Origin: Candidatus Vicinibacter proximus
GTDB taxonomy: Bacteria > Bacteroidota > Bacteroidia > Chitinophagales > Saprospiraceae
DNA: 64,000 nt
Direction of reading: 5' to 3'
Assembly (NCBI GenBank): GCA_016713905.1
Contig: JADJOE010000003.1
Span: 124,001 to 188,000, forward strand
Shown here: one piece after another, positions 26,757 through 36,162 of the stretch
How positions within the stretch are numbered: position 1 is the first letter of the stretch
How the letters are laid out: the number at the start of each line of letters is the position of its first letter
Notes under the pieces: generated by a model
The model's database searches: none
The model's input: the letters and a program-made list of their open reading frames with translations, nothing else
Told to the model about the DNA's origin: nothing
Translations under genes and position numbers: made by a program

Positions 26757-29285
26757 ATGTATACCACATCCAGTGAGTATGATCTAGCAGGTAGACGGAC
26801 GCAATGGATCCATCCGGACGCTGGAACGAATACTTATACGTTTGATAATCTTGGTCAATTAATGACTATGGTGACTCCAAATCTCGCTATTATCAGTGAT
26901 GAAATACAATATAAATCAGATGCTTTAGGAAGAATTAAATCGGTCACATATCCAGATTATGCAAATTCTACCCCAAATATCAATAATGTCAAATATGAAT
27001 ATTATCCTGCTACAACTGGAGGCATTGATAATAATAGAGGCAGATTGATGTTGGTCCAAGATGCAACAGGATTAAGAAAATATGAATATGGATCTCAAGG
27101 AGAAATAGTTAAAGACATCAGAACAATAATAGCTCCGGGTCAGGATAATAAAACCTACGTTCACCGATTCCATTATGATACATGGAATCGTATTGATACG
27201 CTCATTTATCCTAATAAAGATACCTTACTTTATAAGTATGATTTAGGTGGTAATTTGAACTTTATGAAAGCTGGAGTACAGGTTTATATAGATAGTATAG
27301 GTTACGATGAATTCGAGCAAAAAGTATTTTGTAAATATGGCAATAGCACATCACAAACCTATACTTATTCTACAACATTACGAAGACTATCCAATTTGGT
27401 TTCCAAGGATCACTCTGGTAACAATATGTACAACTTGAGTTATACATTTGATAAGATTGGAAATGTAGATTCCATTCACAATTCAGCTGGTATCATCAAT
27501 GAAATGGGTGGAAGTTATTATCATAAATACACGTATGATAACTTTAACCGTATATCCACTGCACACGGCAGTTGGACCGGTGATACAAACAATACATTAG
27601 GTAACAAGGCATCAAACTATACGCTTGCGATGGCCTATGAGAATATGCATAGAATTACAACTAAACAACAGGATCATACCCGTGATGCATCTAATGTAGG
27701 CGAAAACACCTACGATAATTTATTTAAATATGAAGATGTAAATCATCCGAATGCAGTAACTTCCATAGAAAACCAAACGAATAGCGAAGTCGAAGAATTT
27801 AATTATGATAACAATGGAAATGTATTGCTACATGAATTCGATAATGGAGATACTAAGAATATGTTATGGGATGAAGCAAATATGCTCAAAGCAATAAAAA
27901 TATCTAACGCCGCAAGCTTCCAACACTACATCTACGATGCTAATGGTGAAAGAACATTAAAAGGCTTAGGTAATTATGCTATAGTGAATCTAAATGGACA
28001 AAGCCAGACCAATGCTACTGTAGGAAATTATGCTCAATATGTCAGTGGCTACATGGTTATGGGACCACATTACATGGTCACGAATCATTATTATTCAGGT
28101 ACTGAAAGAATAGCATGTAAATTAGTTGGTTCAGTAGATAGCAGTGTTGATAATAGTCTAGAGTTATCTGGATCTGAAAAAGCAGGACTCCCTGATAGAC
28201 AAGCAGAAGATCTGGAATTGGTCAGAACGGAATTTGGATTTGATACCTTAATCATTGAAGATACTGATCCTGAGGAAGACGATTGTGAGGGAAATAATGA
28301 TTGCCCTAGTGTATTATATTTCTTCCATCCTGACCATATCGGATCAAGCACATATTTAACAGATGAGGCTGGAAATCCTTATCAATTCTTGCTATATTTG
28401 CCTTTCGGTGAAAGTATGGCCGAACAGAAAGCTGGAGGCTATTCTACGAAGTATAGATTCACGGGTAAGGAGGTTGATGAGGAAACTGGACTTTATTATT
28501 TTGGGGCGAGGTATTATGATCCTAGAATTTCTTTGTGGTATGGGGTTGATCCGCTTGCAGAGGTATATTATGATTATGGGGCATACGTTTATACTGCAAA
28601 TAACCCAATAAAATATATTGATCCTGACGGAAGAGGATGGTATGAAGATGAATGTGGAACACCTACATTCAATAAGGATTTAAATAGTAAAGAGGATTTT
28701 ATAAAATCTGGAATTAAAGGCAGTTTTATAGGTAATTCTGCATTAAGCATAGACGATAATGGGAATCAAACCAGCTTTAATAAAGATGGGACAAAAACTA
28801 CTTCAGTTCAATTAGATGAAGTTTCGGTAACAGCAGAAAAACCTCAGTACGGATATTATGGAGGAATATGGGGCCAGTTAAATGCAGATAAGAGTGCAGG
28901 TGCTGCATTTTCAGATGCTGGCTCTGAGGTTATGTCCGAGGTATTATCTAATATGGCAACTTTTGGTGTTGGTGGACTTGGTGTTAAAAGCTCAGAATCA
29001 TTTACTATACTTGGTTCTAAAAAAAGTTCTTATTCTTTAGTGAAAGGCGCACTTTTAAAAGTATTTGCAAAATTAGGAATTGATGGTCCATTACCAAAGA
29101 TGAAAAATGGCAAATGGGGAAGTCCACAAAGGGGTGATCAAAATAAAGGATACCGTTTAGATAATCGCGGCACACCAAGTAGTAATAACCCTAACGAACA
29201 GGGGGCTCATATCAATTACTGGGACTATACAAAAGGAAAAAGGAAATCAGGTGCAGGCATAAAAGATGCAGTTCGGCTTAAATAG
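26757..29285 (+). CDS. Rhs core protein, 5'-truncated, with C-terminal toxin tip (copy 1)
   Basis: An 842-codon frame holding the middle and end of an Rhs/YD-repeat polymorphic toxin. It opens abruptly inside YD repeats (SSEYDLAGRRTQWIHPDAG); a stop codon lies two codons upstream and there is no signal peptide, so the N-terminal half is missing. YD repeats fill about residues 3-480; the Rhs core block follows (HPDHIGSSTYLTDEAGNP, then YRFTGKEVDEETGLYYFGARYYDPR, about 570-600) and ends at NNPIKYIDPDG (about 616-626). The remaining 217 residues are the variable tip, with a spacer (VQLDEVSVTA) and a C-terminal domain with KGYRLDNRG ... HINYWDYTKGKRKSG that recalls Ntox37-like toxins; this last assignment is uncertain. 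The immunity gene follows 15 bp downstream. As it stands it probably cannot be secreted. Confidence 0.9.
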   Translation: MYTTSSEYDLAGRRTQWIHPDAGTNTYTFDNLGQLMTMVTPNLAIISDEIQYKSDALGRIKSVTYPDYANSTPNINNVKYEYYPATTGGIDNNRGRLMLVQDATGLRKYEYGSQGEIVKDIRTIIAPGQDNKTYVHRFHYDTWNRIDTLIYPNKDTLLYKYDLGGNLNFMKAGVQVYIDSIGYDEFEQKVFCKYGNSTSQTYTYSTTLRRLSNLVSKDHSGNNMYNLSYTFDKIGNVDSIHNSAGIINEMGGSYYHKYTYDNFNRISTAHGSWTGDTNNTLGNKASNYTLAMAYENMHRITTKQQDHTRDASNVGENTYDNLFKYEDVNHPNAVTSIENQTNSEVEEFNYDNNGNVLLHEFDNGDTKNMLWDEANMLKAIKISNAASFQHYIYDANGERTLKGLGNYAIVNLNGQSQTNATVGNYAQYVSGYMVMGPHYMVTNHYYSGTERIACKLVGSVDSSVDNSLELSGSEKAGLPDRQAEDLELVRTEFGFDTLIIEDTDPEEDDCEGNNDCPSVLYFFHPDHIGSSTYLTDEAGNPYQFLLYLPFGESMAEQKAGGYSTKYRFTGKEVDEETGLYYFGARYYDPRISLWYGVDPLAEVYYDYGAYVYTANNPIKYIDPDGRGWYEDECGTPTFNKDLNSKEDFIKSGIKGSFIGNSALSIDDNGNQTSFNKDGTKTTSVQLDEVSVTAEKPQYGYYGGIWGQLNADKSAGAAFSDAGSEVMSEVLSNMATFGVGGLGVKSSESFTILGSKKSSYSLVKGALLKVFAKLGIDGPLPKMKNGKWGSPQRGDQNKGYRLDNRGTPSSNNPNEQGAHINYWDYTKGKRKSGAGIKDAVRLK

Positions 29286-29300
29286 AATAAATTTTGATTA

Positions 29301-29675
29301 ATGAAATACAATAACATAGAAGAATTCGATTGGCACGACTGTCCATTGTATTCAATAAGGTTTGATGATAATTTAGAACTTGACATTGATTATATTTTAA
29401 GATGGGAAATTCAAAGTGATTCTACATATAAATATTTCATTGCTCCTGCAAATTTGATATTTTATAATGTCACAAACATAGAAATTTCGATAGTAGCATC
29501 ATTTTTAAATGGGTTTGAAATTGATAGAATTGTAAAGGAAGAAAATTGTTGGAAAATTGAATTGCAAGAAGGATATATTAAGTTTGACTCTAGTGGATTT
29601 AATCAAATACTAATTAAAGATCCAATTTGGAAAGAGAATCAATACTTAAGCGAAGAAGAAAGAATAGTTATTTAA
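29301..29675 (+). CDS. Candidate immunity protein for Rhs tip 1
   Basis: A 124-residue, acidic, cytoplasmic protein that starts 15 bp after the Rhs tip. It has alternating beta strands and a W-x-D...L-x-x-I-x-F...L-x-L-D-I-D-Y-I-L-x-W opening (about residues 11-36) and closes with SSGFNQILIKDPIW. Small acidic proteins of this shape are frequent immediately downstream of Rhs and other polymorphic toxin tips in Bacteroidota. The role is inferred from position, size and charge; I cannot name the family. The gene is intact and has its own ATG, so it could still protect the cell although the toxin gene has lost its 5' half. Confidence 0.7.
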   Translation: MKYNNIEEFDWHDCPLYSIRFDDNLELDIDYILRWEIQSDSTYKYFIAPANLIFYNVTNIEISIVASFLNGFEIDRIVKEENCWKIELQEGYIKFDSSGFNQILIKDPIWKENQYLSEEERIVI

Positions 29676-29871
29676 TAAAAGCTTTAATCAAAATCAATAA
29701 TTTTTTACTTGATCCTAGTAATTTGAAGGTTCCCTCTTCTAGTGTATATATAATTTCAATCGAACAGCACTATATGTGCCGTTTTAGATCCTATAAATAA
29801 ATAATAACAGGCATTTGATCGTAAATAATTCCATTTAGAAAATAAGCACCATTTTTTTTATTTATTTCTCT

Positions 29872-30598
29872 CCAAGATGCTACAGGATTAAGAAAATATG
29901 AATATGGATCTCAAAGCGAAGTGGTTAAAGACATCAGAACAATAATTGCTCCAGGCCAGGATAATAAAACCTACGTTCACCGATTCCATTATGATACATG
30001 GAATCGTATTGATACGCTCATTTATCCTAATAAAGATACCTTACTTTACAAGTATGATTTAGGTGGTAACTTGAATTTTATGAAAGCAGGAATTCAGGTT
30101 TATATAGATAGTATTGGGTATGATGAATTCGAACAAAAAGTATTTTGTAAATATGGCAATAGTACGTCACAAACCTATACTTATTCTACAACATTGCGAA
30201 GACTATCCAATTTGGTTTCCAAGGATCACTCTGGTACCAATATGTATAACTTGAGTTATACATTTGATAAGATTGGAAATGTAGATTCTATTCACAATTC
30301 AGCAGGTATCATCAATGAAATGGGTGGAAGTTATTATCACAAATACACGTATGATAACTTTAACCGCATCTCCACAGCACACGGTAGTTGGACCGGTGAT
30401 ACAAGCAATACATTAGGTAACAAGGCATCAAACTATACGCTTGAGATGGCCTATGAGAATATGCATAGAATTACAACTAAACAACAGGATCATACGCGTG
30501 ATGCATCTAATGTAGGCGAAAACACCTACAATAATTTATTCAAATATGAAGATGTGAATCATCCGAACGCAGTAACTTCCATAGAAAACCAAACAAAC
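29872..30598 (+). pseudogene. Rhs core, copy 2, left fragment
   Basis: From CCAAGATGC at 29872 the sequence repeats 27056-27782 of copy 1 with only scattered changes (about 95% or better by eye). The frame gives QDATGLRKYEYGS and continues through the same YD repeats to ENQTN, where it is cut by the IS21 element at 30599. It has no start codon of its own, so it is a partial duplicate and not an independent gene. The 195 bp between the tip-1 immunity gene and this point match nothing else in the window. Reading resumes after the IS at 33149. Confidence 0.92.
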
Positions 30599-30735
30599 TG
30601 TATAATCCGGAGTAAAGTGACCCACTAAATCCGGAGTAAAGTGACCCACCAAATCCGGAGCAAAGTGACCCACCCTGATGTCTTATAGGAATTGATGTAT
30701 TTAATGTGGTATTTGGTTCATTAAAGCCAAATATC

Positions 30736-32307
30736 ATGTCAGCAAAACCAAAGCAAATGCATCAAATTAGAATAATCTTTCAATTAAAGAATGCGGGCTT
30801 TAGCATCCGCAAGATCGCCAATCAAACGGGTATGTCTCGAAATACAATCCGGGAATACTTGAGATTAATCGAATCAATAGGAATTGATCATAAAGCTGCA
30901 TTAGAGTTGTCTGATGAGGATTTTATTGAATTAATCTATAACCCGCAGTCTCAAAACGCACAGCTTCCGGTTGGCCGTATACAATTGGTTTTGAATAAAA
31001 TGGATTACTATATTGAAGAACTTAGGCGAACAGGAGTGACCAAAACTCTCTTGTGGCATGAGTATCGTGTTGAACATCCTGATGGGTTGAGCCACAGTCA
31101 ATTTTGCTGGCACCTTCTCCAACATCAGAAAAGAAATATAGCGATATACAAAATTCACCATGCTCCTGGTGAGCAAATGATGGTTGACTTCGCTGGAGAT
31201 TTGCTTAGTTATGTTGATCCGGAAACCGGAGAAATCAAATACTGTCAGGTTTTAGTTTGTGTGCTTCCTTTTAGTGGAATGACTTATGTAGAGGTCTTGA
31301 GATCTCAAAAGCAACCAGAATTTACCCGTGGAATATGTAATGCCTTGACTTATTTTGGTGGTGTTCCATTGAGTATCAAGTGCGATAACTTAAAATCAGC
31401 TGTGGTTAAGGCAAATCGTTACGACCCAGAGTTTACACAAGCCATGGAGCTATTAGCGATTCATTATAACACCAATATGGTTGCTAGTAGAGTTCGTAAG
31501 CCAAGAGACAAAGCAAGTGTAGAAAATGCTGTTAAGTTGGCTTACCAGAGAATATATGCTCCTTTAAGAGATCAAATATTTAAAAGCATAGAAGAATTGC
31601 AGTGCCATGTGCGGGAACAATTAATCAGACACAATACACAGCGTTTTCAAGGCAAAGAATATTCAAGACTTGAAATGTTTGAGTCTCAAGAAAAGGTATT
31701 GTTGCAAGAATTACCTGGAGAACCTTATATTTTTCAGCAAATTACTTTTGGTAAAGTACAACGAAATTATCATGTTATACTGGGACAGGACTTCCATCAA
31801 TATAGTGTTCCCTATACCTTGATCGGCAAGAGATTAAAAATTCTATTCACTACTTCTATAGTGGAAATATATGATGACTTACAACGTGTGGCTATTCATA
31901 AGAGAAGTTTTAAACAAAATGGGTATACAACTCTTAAAGACCATATGCCGGCCAACCATCAGTATATGGAACAATCCAAAGGATGGGATTCAGAATATTT
32001 TATCAAGCAAGCTAACCAAATAGGTCCTTATACATCCGATATAGTAGAGCATATTTTAAAGAGCAGAACTTTTATTGAACAAAGCTACAGAAGTTGTATT
32101 GGTGTGTTAAGACTTGCAAATGCCTATACCCCCGCAAGATTAGAAAATGCGTGCGCTCTTATAAAAAATGCAGCTAAAATAAATTATGGAATATTGGAAC
32201 GAGTACTAAAAAACAATATGGACAAACAGGATACAATTCAGGAATACACAAATATCACAATAATAACAGACCATGAAAATTTACGAGGTTCGTCCACTTA
32301 TGCTTAA
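30736..32307 (+). CDS. istA: IS21 transposase IstA
   Basis: The DDE transposase of the IS21 element, 523 residues from the ATG at 30736 (an in-frame ATG at 30706 is less likely). N-terminal helix-turn-helix (about residues 5-45: IIFQLKNAGFSIRKIANQTG) for binding the repeated end sites, then an RNase H-fold catalytic core with D151 (MVDFAGD), D217 (CDNLKSA) and E263 (SVENAVK). The C-terminal region (about 340-500) contains the beta-barrel and tail that contact IstB. No frameshift is present. It forms an operon with istB, 13 bp downstream. Confidence 0.96.
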   Translation: MSAKPKQMHQIRIIFQLKNAGFSIRKIANQTGMSRNTIREYLRLIESIGIDHKAALELSDEDFIELIYNPQSQNAQLPVGRIQLVLNKMDYYIEELRRTGVTKTLLWHEYRVEHPDGLSHSQFCWHLLQHQKRNIAIYKIHHAPGEQMMVDFAGDLLSYVDPETGEIKYCQVLVCVLPFSGMTYVEVLRSQKQPEFTRGICNALTYFGGVPLSIKCDNLKSAVVKANRYDPEFTQAMELLAIHYNTNMVASRVRKPRDKASVENAVKLAYQRIYAPLRDQIFKSIEELQCHVREQLIRHNTQRFQGKEYSRLEMFESQEKVLLQELPGEPYIFQQITFGKVQRNYHVILGQDFHQYSVPYTLIGKRLKILFTTSIVEIYDDLQRVAIHKRSFKQNGYTTLKDHMPANHQYMEQSKGWDSEYFIKQANQIGPYTSDIVEHILKSRTFIEQSYRSCIGVLRLANAYTPARLENACALIKNAAKINYGILERVLKNNMDKQDTIQEYTNITIITDHENLRGSSTYA

Positions 32308-32320
32308 AAATATTTAAATC

Positions 32321-33046
32321 ATGAATACAGAACAAACATTAAACCAGCTCAAAGCTTTAAAACTATCCGGCATGGCAACGACTTACAAATCTATCACAGA
32401 TCTTCCAGCCCATCAACAGCCTGAGGCACATCTGATGATGGCACAATTGACAGAATCTGAAGTCTATCATCGCAAGGATGCTAAAATGAAGTTTTTAGTA
32501 AGAATCAGTAAACTTCGATATGAGTCAACTCTGGAACAAATCATCTGTTCAACACAAAGGAACCTGACAAAAGAAACCATCTCCAAACTCTCGGATTGTT
32601 CCTTTATCAAAAAATCAGAAAACATTCTCATCTCAGGAGCTACCGGAGCAGGAAAGAGCTATCTAGCCTGTGCCATAGGTCACCAGGCTTGCAGTATGGG
32701 GTATAAAGTAAGTTACTTTAATATGAATCGATTTTATGAACGCATCAGCATAAGTAAGCTTGACGGAACATTCAACAAACTCCTTAACTACCTTCAAAAA
32801 ATAGAATTAATCATCTTGGATGATTTTGGCCTAGTGCCTTTTGATAATAATTTGAGGCTGGCATTGCTTCAAATACTGGAAGATCGCTATGGTAAAAGTT
32901 CTACAATTATTGCCTCACAACTACCTATCAAAAATTGGTATGATTATTTAAACGACCCTACCATGGCAGATGCAATTTTAGACCGGCTTACTGCCAAACA
33001 TCACAGAATTGAACTCAAAGGAGATTCATTACGTAAAAAATCTTAA
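32321..33046 (+). CDS. istB: IS21 helper ATPase IstB
   Basis: A 241-residue AAA+ ATPase (DnaA/DnaC-like) that assembles on target DNA and stimulates the IstA transposase. Walker A GATGAGKS is at about residues 106-113, Walker B LIILDDFG at about 165-172, sensor-type region TIIASQLP at about 200-207 and the arginine-containing segment ILDRLTAKHHRIEL near the end. The N-terminal 65 residues form the helical IS21-specific domain (MNTEQTLNQLKALKLSGM). Length and motifs are normal for the family and the gene appears functional. Confidence 0.96.
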   Translation: MNTEQTLNQLKALKLSGMATTYKSITDLPAHQQPEAHLMMAQLTESEVYHRKDAKMKFLVRISKLRYESTLEQIICSTQRNLTKETISKLSDCSFIKKSENILISGATGAGKSYLACAIGHQACSMGYKVSYFNMNRFYERISISKLDGTFNKLLNYLQKIELIILDDFGLVPFDNNLRLALLQILEDRYGKSSTIIASQLPIKNWYDYLNDPTMADAILDRLTAKHHRIELKGDSLRKKS

Positions 33047-33148
33047 TTCCATTTTTTATACCTTTATGACATCATTTCTTTAGACCTTCTGGAGGTGGGT
33101 CAACTTGAGCCGGAAAGGTGGGTCAGCTTGACCGGATTTTACACAAAC

Positions 33149-33853
33149 AGTGATGTCGAGGAATTTAATTATGACGCCAATGGAAATGTATTGCTACATG
33201 AATTCGATAATGGAGATACCAAGAATATGTTATGGGATGAAGCGAATATGCTCAAAGCAATAAAAATATCTAACGCCGCAAGCTTCCAACACAATATCTA
33301 TGATGCAAATGGTGAAAGAACTTTAAAAGGCTTAGGTAATTATGCTATAGTGAATCTAAATGGACAAAGCCAGACCAATGCTACTTTAGGTAATTATTCA
33401 GAATATGTCAGTGGCTACATGGTTATGGGACCACATTACATGGTCACGAATCATTATTATTCAGGCACAGAAAGAATAGCATGTAAATTAGTTGGTTCAG
33501 TAGATAGCAGTGTTGACAACAGTCTAGAGTTATCTGGATCAGAAAAAGCAGGACTTCCTGACAGACAAGCAGAAGATCTGGAATTAGTCAGAACAGAATT
33601 TGGATTTGATACATTAATTATTGAAGATACTGATCCTGAGGAAGACGATTGTGAAGATGAGCGACCGATTTCCGACGATTTAGTCGGAATGAAGCACGAC
33701 AGTGCTTCAAGGGAGTGAACCATGAAAGTGGCATGTAGTAAACAACAATAATGTCTTGTATTTCTTCCATCCTGACCATATCGGATCAAGCACATATTTA
33801 ACGGATGAGGCTGGAAATCCTTACCAATTTATCCTATATTTGCCTTTCGGTGA
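33149..33853 (+). pseudogene. Rhs core, copy 2, middle fragment
   Basis: Continuation of Rhs copy 2 after the IS21. SDVEEFNYDANGNVLLHEF onward matches 27784-28287 of copy 1 (about 97% by eye). The frame is then broken near 33655 by an 86-bp hairpin-rich insertion that brings a stop codon, resumes at about 33741 with LYFFHPDHIGSS ... YQFILYLPFG, and is broken again at 33854 by a second hairpin-rich insertion. So the core of copy 2 is interrupted three times in all (IS21 plus two hairpin elements) and cannot make a full protein. Confidence 0.92.
33655..33740 (+). repeat. Three-hairpin element, site 2 (inside Rhs copy 2)
   Basis: An 86-bp insertion absent from Rhs copy 1. GACCGAT, hairpin A 33670-33689 (TTCCGAC-loop-GTCGGAA), hairpin B 33690-33709 (TGAAGCAC-GACA-GTGCTTCA), then AGGGAGTGAACC, and hairpin C 33720-33731 (CCAT-GAAA-GTGG). 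Hairpin A has a different stem from site 1 but is again perfectly paired; hairpin C has a GAAA tetraloop. Confidence 0.85.
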
Positions 33854-33999
33854 TGACCGACTGGTGGCGCTACTGCGCCAATCGAGTGATAAAGATCACT
33901 CGATAAGAAGGGAACCGATTGCCCCTGCAATCGGCTTGATGAAAACCAAGATTGAAAAATAAAGATTACTTTAGTGTTAAGTCTAAATGTGAAACTTGC
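33854..33999 (+). repeat. Three-hairpin element, site 3 (inside Rhs copy 2)
   Basis: A 146-bp insertion between PFG and AEQK of the Rhs core, absent from copy 1. Same order of parts as site 2, with wholly different stems: hairpin A 33865-33880 (TGGCGC-TACT-GCGCCA), hairpin B 33881-33904 (ATCGAGTGAT-AAAG-ATCACTCGAT), then AAGGGAACC, then hairpin C 33915-33934 (CCGATTGC-CCCT-GCAATCGG). About 65 bp without structure follow before Rhs sequence resumes. Confidence 0.8.
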
Positions 34000-34745
34000 T
34001 GGCCGAACAGAAAGCTGGAGGCTATTCTACTAAGTACAGGTTCACGAGTAAGGAGGTTGATGAGGAGACTGGGCTGTATTATTTTGGGGCGAGGTATTAT
34101 GATCCAAGGATATCGTTGTGGTATGGGGTAGATCCGATGGCAGAAAAATATCCTGACATTTCTCCATATGCCTATACCTATAATAATCCCATTAAGTATA
34201 CTGACCCAACAGGAATGTATATAGTTGATCCTTCTGTTAGTAAAGCATCCTCTGCACTCGCAAAGTATTTAAAAAATAATATTGCTGAATTACTGAAAAG
34301 TGATCGACTAGTTAAAGGAATGATGAAATATGGCCAATTTCAATCTAAGCAAGATTTATTAAAAGCATTAACTAATGATAAAGGTCCTCTTATTAAAGTT
34401 GATCAAGTAGCAAATAGTGGTGATGGCTATTATTCTGGTGGAAAAGATGGATCAATTACAATTGATATTGACTTAATTGAGAGATTTAATAATGCAAGTC
34501 CTGAAGATAAACAAGCTGCATTTTTAGATATAATAAGTACTGTACTTCATGAAACAGTTCATTATGGCGATTGGCAAGATCAAAATTCTGAAGATAATAT
34601 GGATGTTATGTTTGATGATGTGATGATTGATGGGAAAATGGTTAAAAGCAGAAAGCTATTACTTGATAAAGGACATGCAATGGAAAATGAAGTATACTTT
34701 AAAGGAAAAGGAGATGATACAGTGGATTCTATCCAAAATGCTTAA
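33996..34745 (+). CDS. Rhs copy 2 core end with zincin metallopeptidase toxin tip
   Basis: A 249-codon frame beginning with TTG. Residues 1-73 are the end of the Rhs core (YRFTSKEVDEETGLYYFGARYYDPR ... NNPIKYTDPTG), cut off from the rest by the site-3 insertion. Residues 74-249 are a tip unrelated to tip 1, with a zinc site HETVH at about 185-189 followed by YGDW and an acidic stretch; a downstream GHAMENEVYF (about 226-235) may give the third ligand. This marks a metallopeptidase toxin (Tox-MPTase-like). After the TAA at 34743-34745 the same frame goes on sensibly for 19 codons (KVIDTNDDKDLIPTVPPEK) to another TAA at 34803, so the first stop is probably a nonsense mutation. Expression is doubtful. 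Confidence 0.8.
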   Translation: MLAEQKAGGYSTKYRFTSKEVDEETGLYYFGARYYDPRISLWYGVDPMAEKYPDISPYAYTYNNPIKYTDPTGMYIVDPSVSKASSALAKYLKNNIAELLKSDRLVKGMMKYGQFQSKQDLLKALTNDKGPLIKVDQVANSGDGYYSGGKDGSITIDIDLIERFNNASPEDKQAAFLDIISTVLHETVHYGDWQDQNSEDNMDVMFDDVMIDGKMVKSRKLLLDKGHAMENEVYFKGKGDDTVDSIQNA

Positions 34746-34808
34746 AAAGTTATAGATACAAATGATGATAAAGACTTAATTCCAACAGTTCCGCCTGAAA
34801 AGTAATTC

Positions 34809-35432
34809 ATGAAAAAAATTTTAATATTAATTGCCTTTTCAAATTGCCTTTTTGGGCAAAATGGATTCATAGAAAATCCTAGTAATAATATATTGTATCA
34901 AGGAATACAAAATGATTTAATTTTTGATTTTCCAGGAATAGCTTGTGATTCTATAACATTTTTTTCAACAAATGCAATAATCAGAAGTAATTCCTGTAGA
35001 CTTGAAGTAATTCCATTTAAAGGCCCAACATTAGAGTTATTAATATTTAAGAAAAATACTGAAGATTCAACTTTAATTTGTATTCGAATCTATCGAATAA
35101 AACCTATCCCCAAAGCTGAAGCCAGTATTGGTGGATTAAATGGTGGCTCAATAAGGAAGAATTACTTATTAGCTCAAGCTGGTTTATTAATTTCAAATCC
35201 TTTAAACATTAATATTCATTACAAGAAATTTTCGTATGAAATATTATTAATTAGGAATAAGAAGATAAAAGAAAAACTATCATCTAATAATTTTAGATTT
35301 ACCACAAACGAATTAAGTTTATTGCAAAAATGTAAAAAAGGTGATATATTGCTAATCTATAATATAAATATAGCTGATCAAAATAATAATGGTTTAGAAG
35401 TAGATCCAATTCAATTTCATGTTATTGAATAG
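34809..35432 (+). CDS. Exported GldM-like domain protein, candidate immunity to tip 2
   Basis: A 207-residue protein with a signal peptide (about residues 1-16, ending LFGQ). The body resembles the periplasmic domains of the gliding/T9SS protein GldM: NNILYQGIQNDLIF (about 24-37), then RIKPIPKAEASIGGLNGGSI (about 97-116), then LLAQAGLLISNPLNIN and a final beta domain with GDILLIYNINIAD. It has no transmembrane anchor and only part of GldM. It starts 4 bp after the second stop of the zincin tip, precisely where an immunity gene is expected. An immunity role is an inference from position; a periplasmic location would fit protection from a toxin acting outside the cytoplasm. Confidence 0.6.
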   Translation: MKKILILIAFSNCLFGQNGFIENPSNNILYQGIQNDLIFDFPGIACDSITFFSTNAIIRSNSCRLEVIPFKGPTLELLIFKKNTEDSTLICIRIYRIKPIPKAEASIGGLNGGSIRKNYLLAQAGLLISNPLNINIHYKKFSYEILLIRNKKIKEKLSSNNFRFTTNELSLLQKCKKGDILLIYNINIADQNNNGLEVDPIQFHVIE

Positions 35433-35471
35433 CTGTGATGAAAACGTTCATCTTGAATGATGCCAGAGTGA

Positions 35472-36152
35472 ATAGGGTATGGTGTAGAACCGTTAGCAGA
35501 GAAATACACGAGTCTTTCCTCATATACTTATGTTGCTAACAATCCAATATTATATTTAGATAAGGATGGAAGAGAAATCTGGCTTTCTATTGTTATTTCT
35601 GACGATAATGGCACATCAGGTATTCAGTTACTACAATTTAAAAATAATAAGTTGTATGATGCATCAGGTAAGATTTATCAAGGAAATAATGATTTTGCAG
35701 TTAAAGTTCAAAATGATCTTAATACCTTATCGCAAGATGACAAAGTACTTGGTGGCATGATTAATGATCTAGTTCAGAGTGATCAAATACATGTTATTGA
35801 AATGACTGATAAGCCTTCAGATGGTAATTCTAATTCTCCACTTTCAGGTCAGGATGACAAAAATGGTAAACCAACTGGTACTTTGACGAAATATAATCCT
35901 GATAAACATGAGACTATTTCAAAAGATAAAAGAAGTCCACGAGTAGGTCTGACTCATGAATTATTAGGTCATGGTCGTGATTCTGATAAAGGGAAAACAG
36001 ATTTTAATAAAACTTCAAATGGAATTCCAATGTATGAAGTTAATGTAGTAAATGTTGAAAACAGGGCAAGAGCTACTACTGGAGATTCAAAGCGAACAGA
36101 ATATGGAGGAAAGCCTATTCCACCAGATTTATTAAATGACAATCCTAAATAA
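35472..36152 (+). pseudogene. Orphan third Rhs tip, zincin metallopeptidase type
   Basis: An open frame bounded on the left by a TGA at 35469. It starts in the last part of an Rhs core (YGVEPLAEKYTSLSSYTYVANNPILYLDKDG, the equivalent of the block before the variable tip) with no core before it, so it is a displaced tip cassette. The tip of about 190 residues has a zinc site HELLGHGRD near its centre and a later acidic/aromatic segment EVNVVNVENRARA that may hold further ligands. It differs from tip 2 in sequence. Translation could start at the TTG at 35652 but would then lack the core join. Its immunity candidate follows 10 bp downstream. Confidence 0.78.
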
Positions 36153-36162
36153 AAATTATCAA

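Larger units (their letters stand above)
30599..33143 (+). mobile_element. Complete IS21-family insertion sequence
   Basis: A 2545-bp element with istA and istB. Ends are inverted: TGTATAATCCGG..GTGACCCAC on the left and the complement of TGTAAAATCCGG..CTGACCCAC on the right. As is usual for IS21, each end carries repeated inner sites: three on the left with 24-bp period (starts 30604, 30628, 30652) and two on the right. It is flanked by a 5-bp target duplication CAAAC (30594-30598 and 33144-33148), and taking out the element and one CAAAC restores the Rhs frame (ENQTN joined to SDVEEF). Both genes are intact, so the insertion looks recent. Confidence 0.96.

Noticed and set aside
26723..26760. 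ATG at 26757 as a true Rhs start
   Set aside because: The protein begins inside YD repeats with no signal, directly at the repeat boundary; the start is an accident of truncation.
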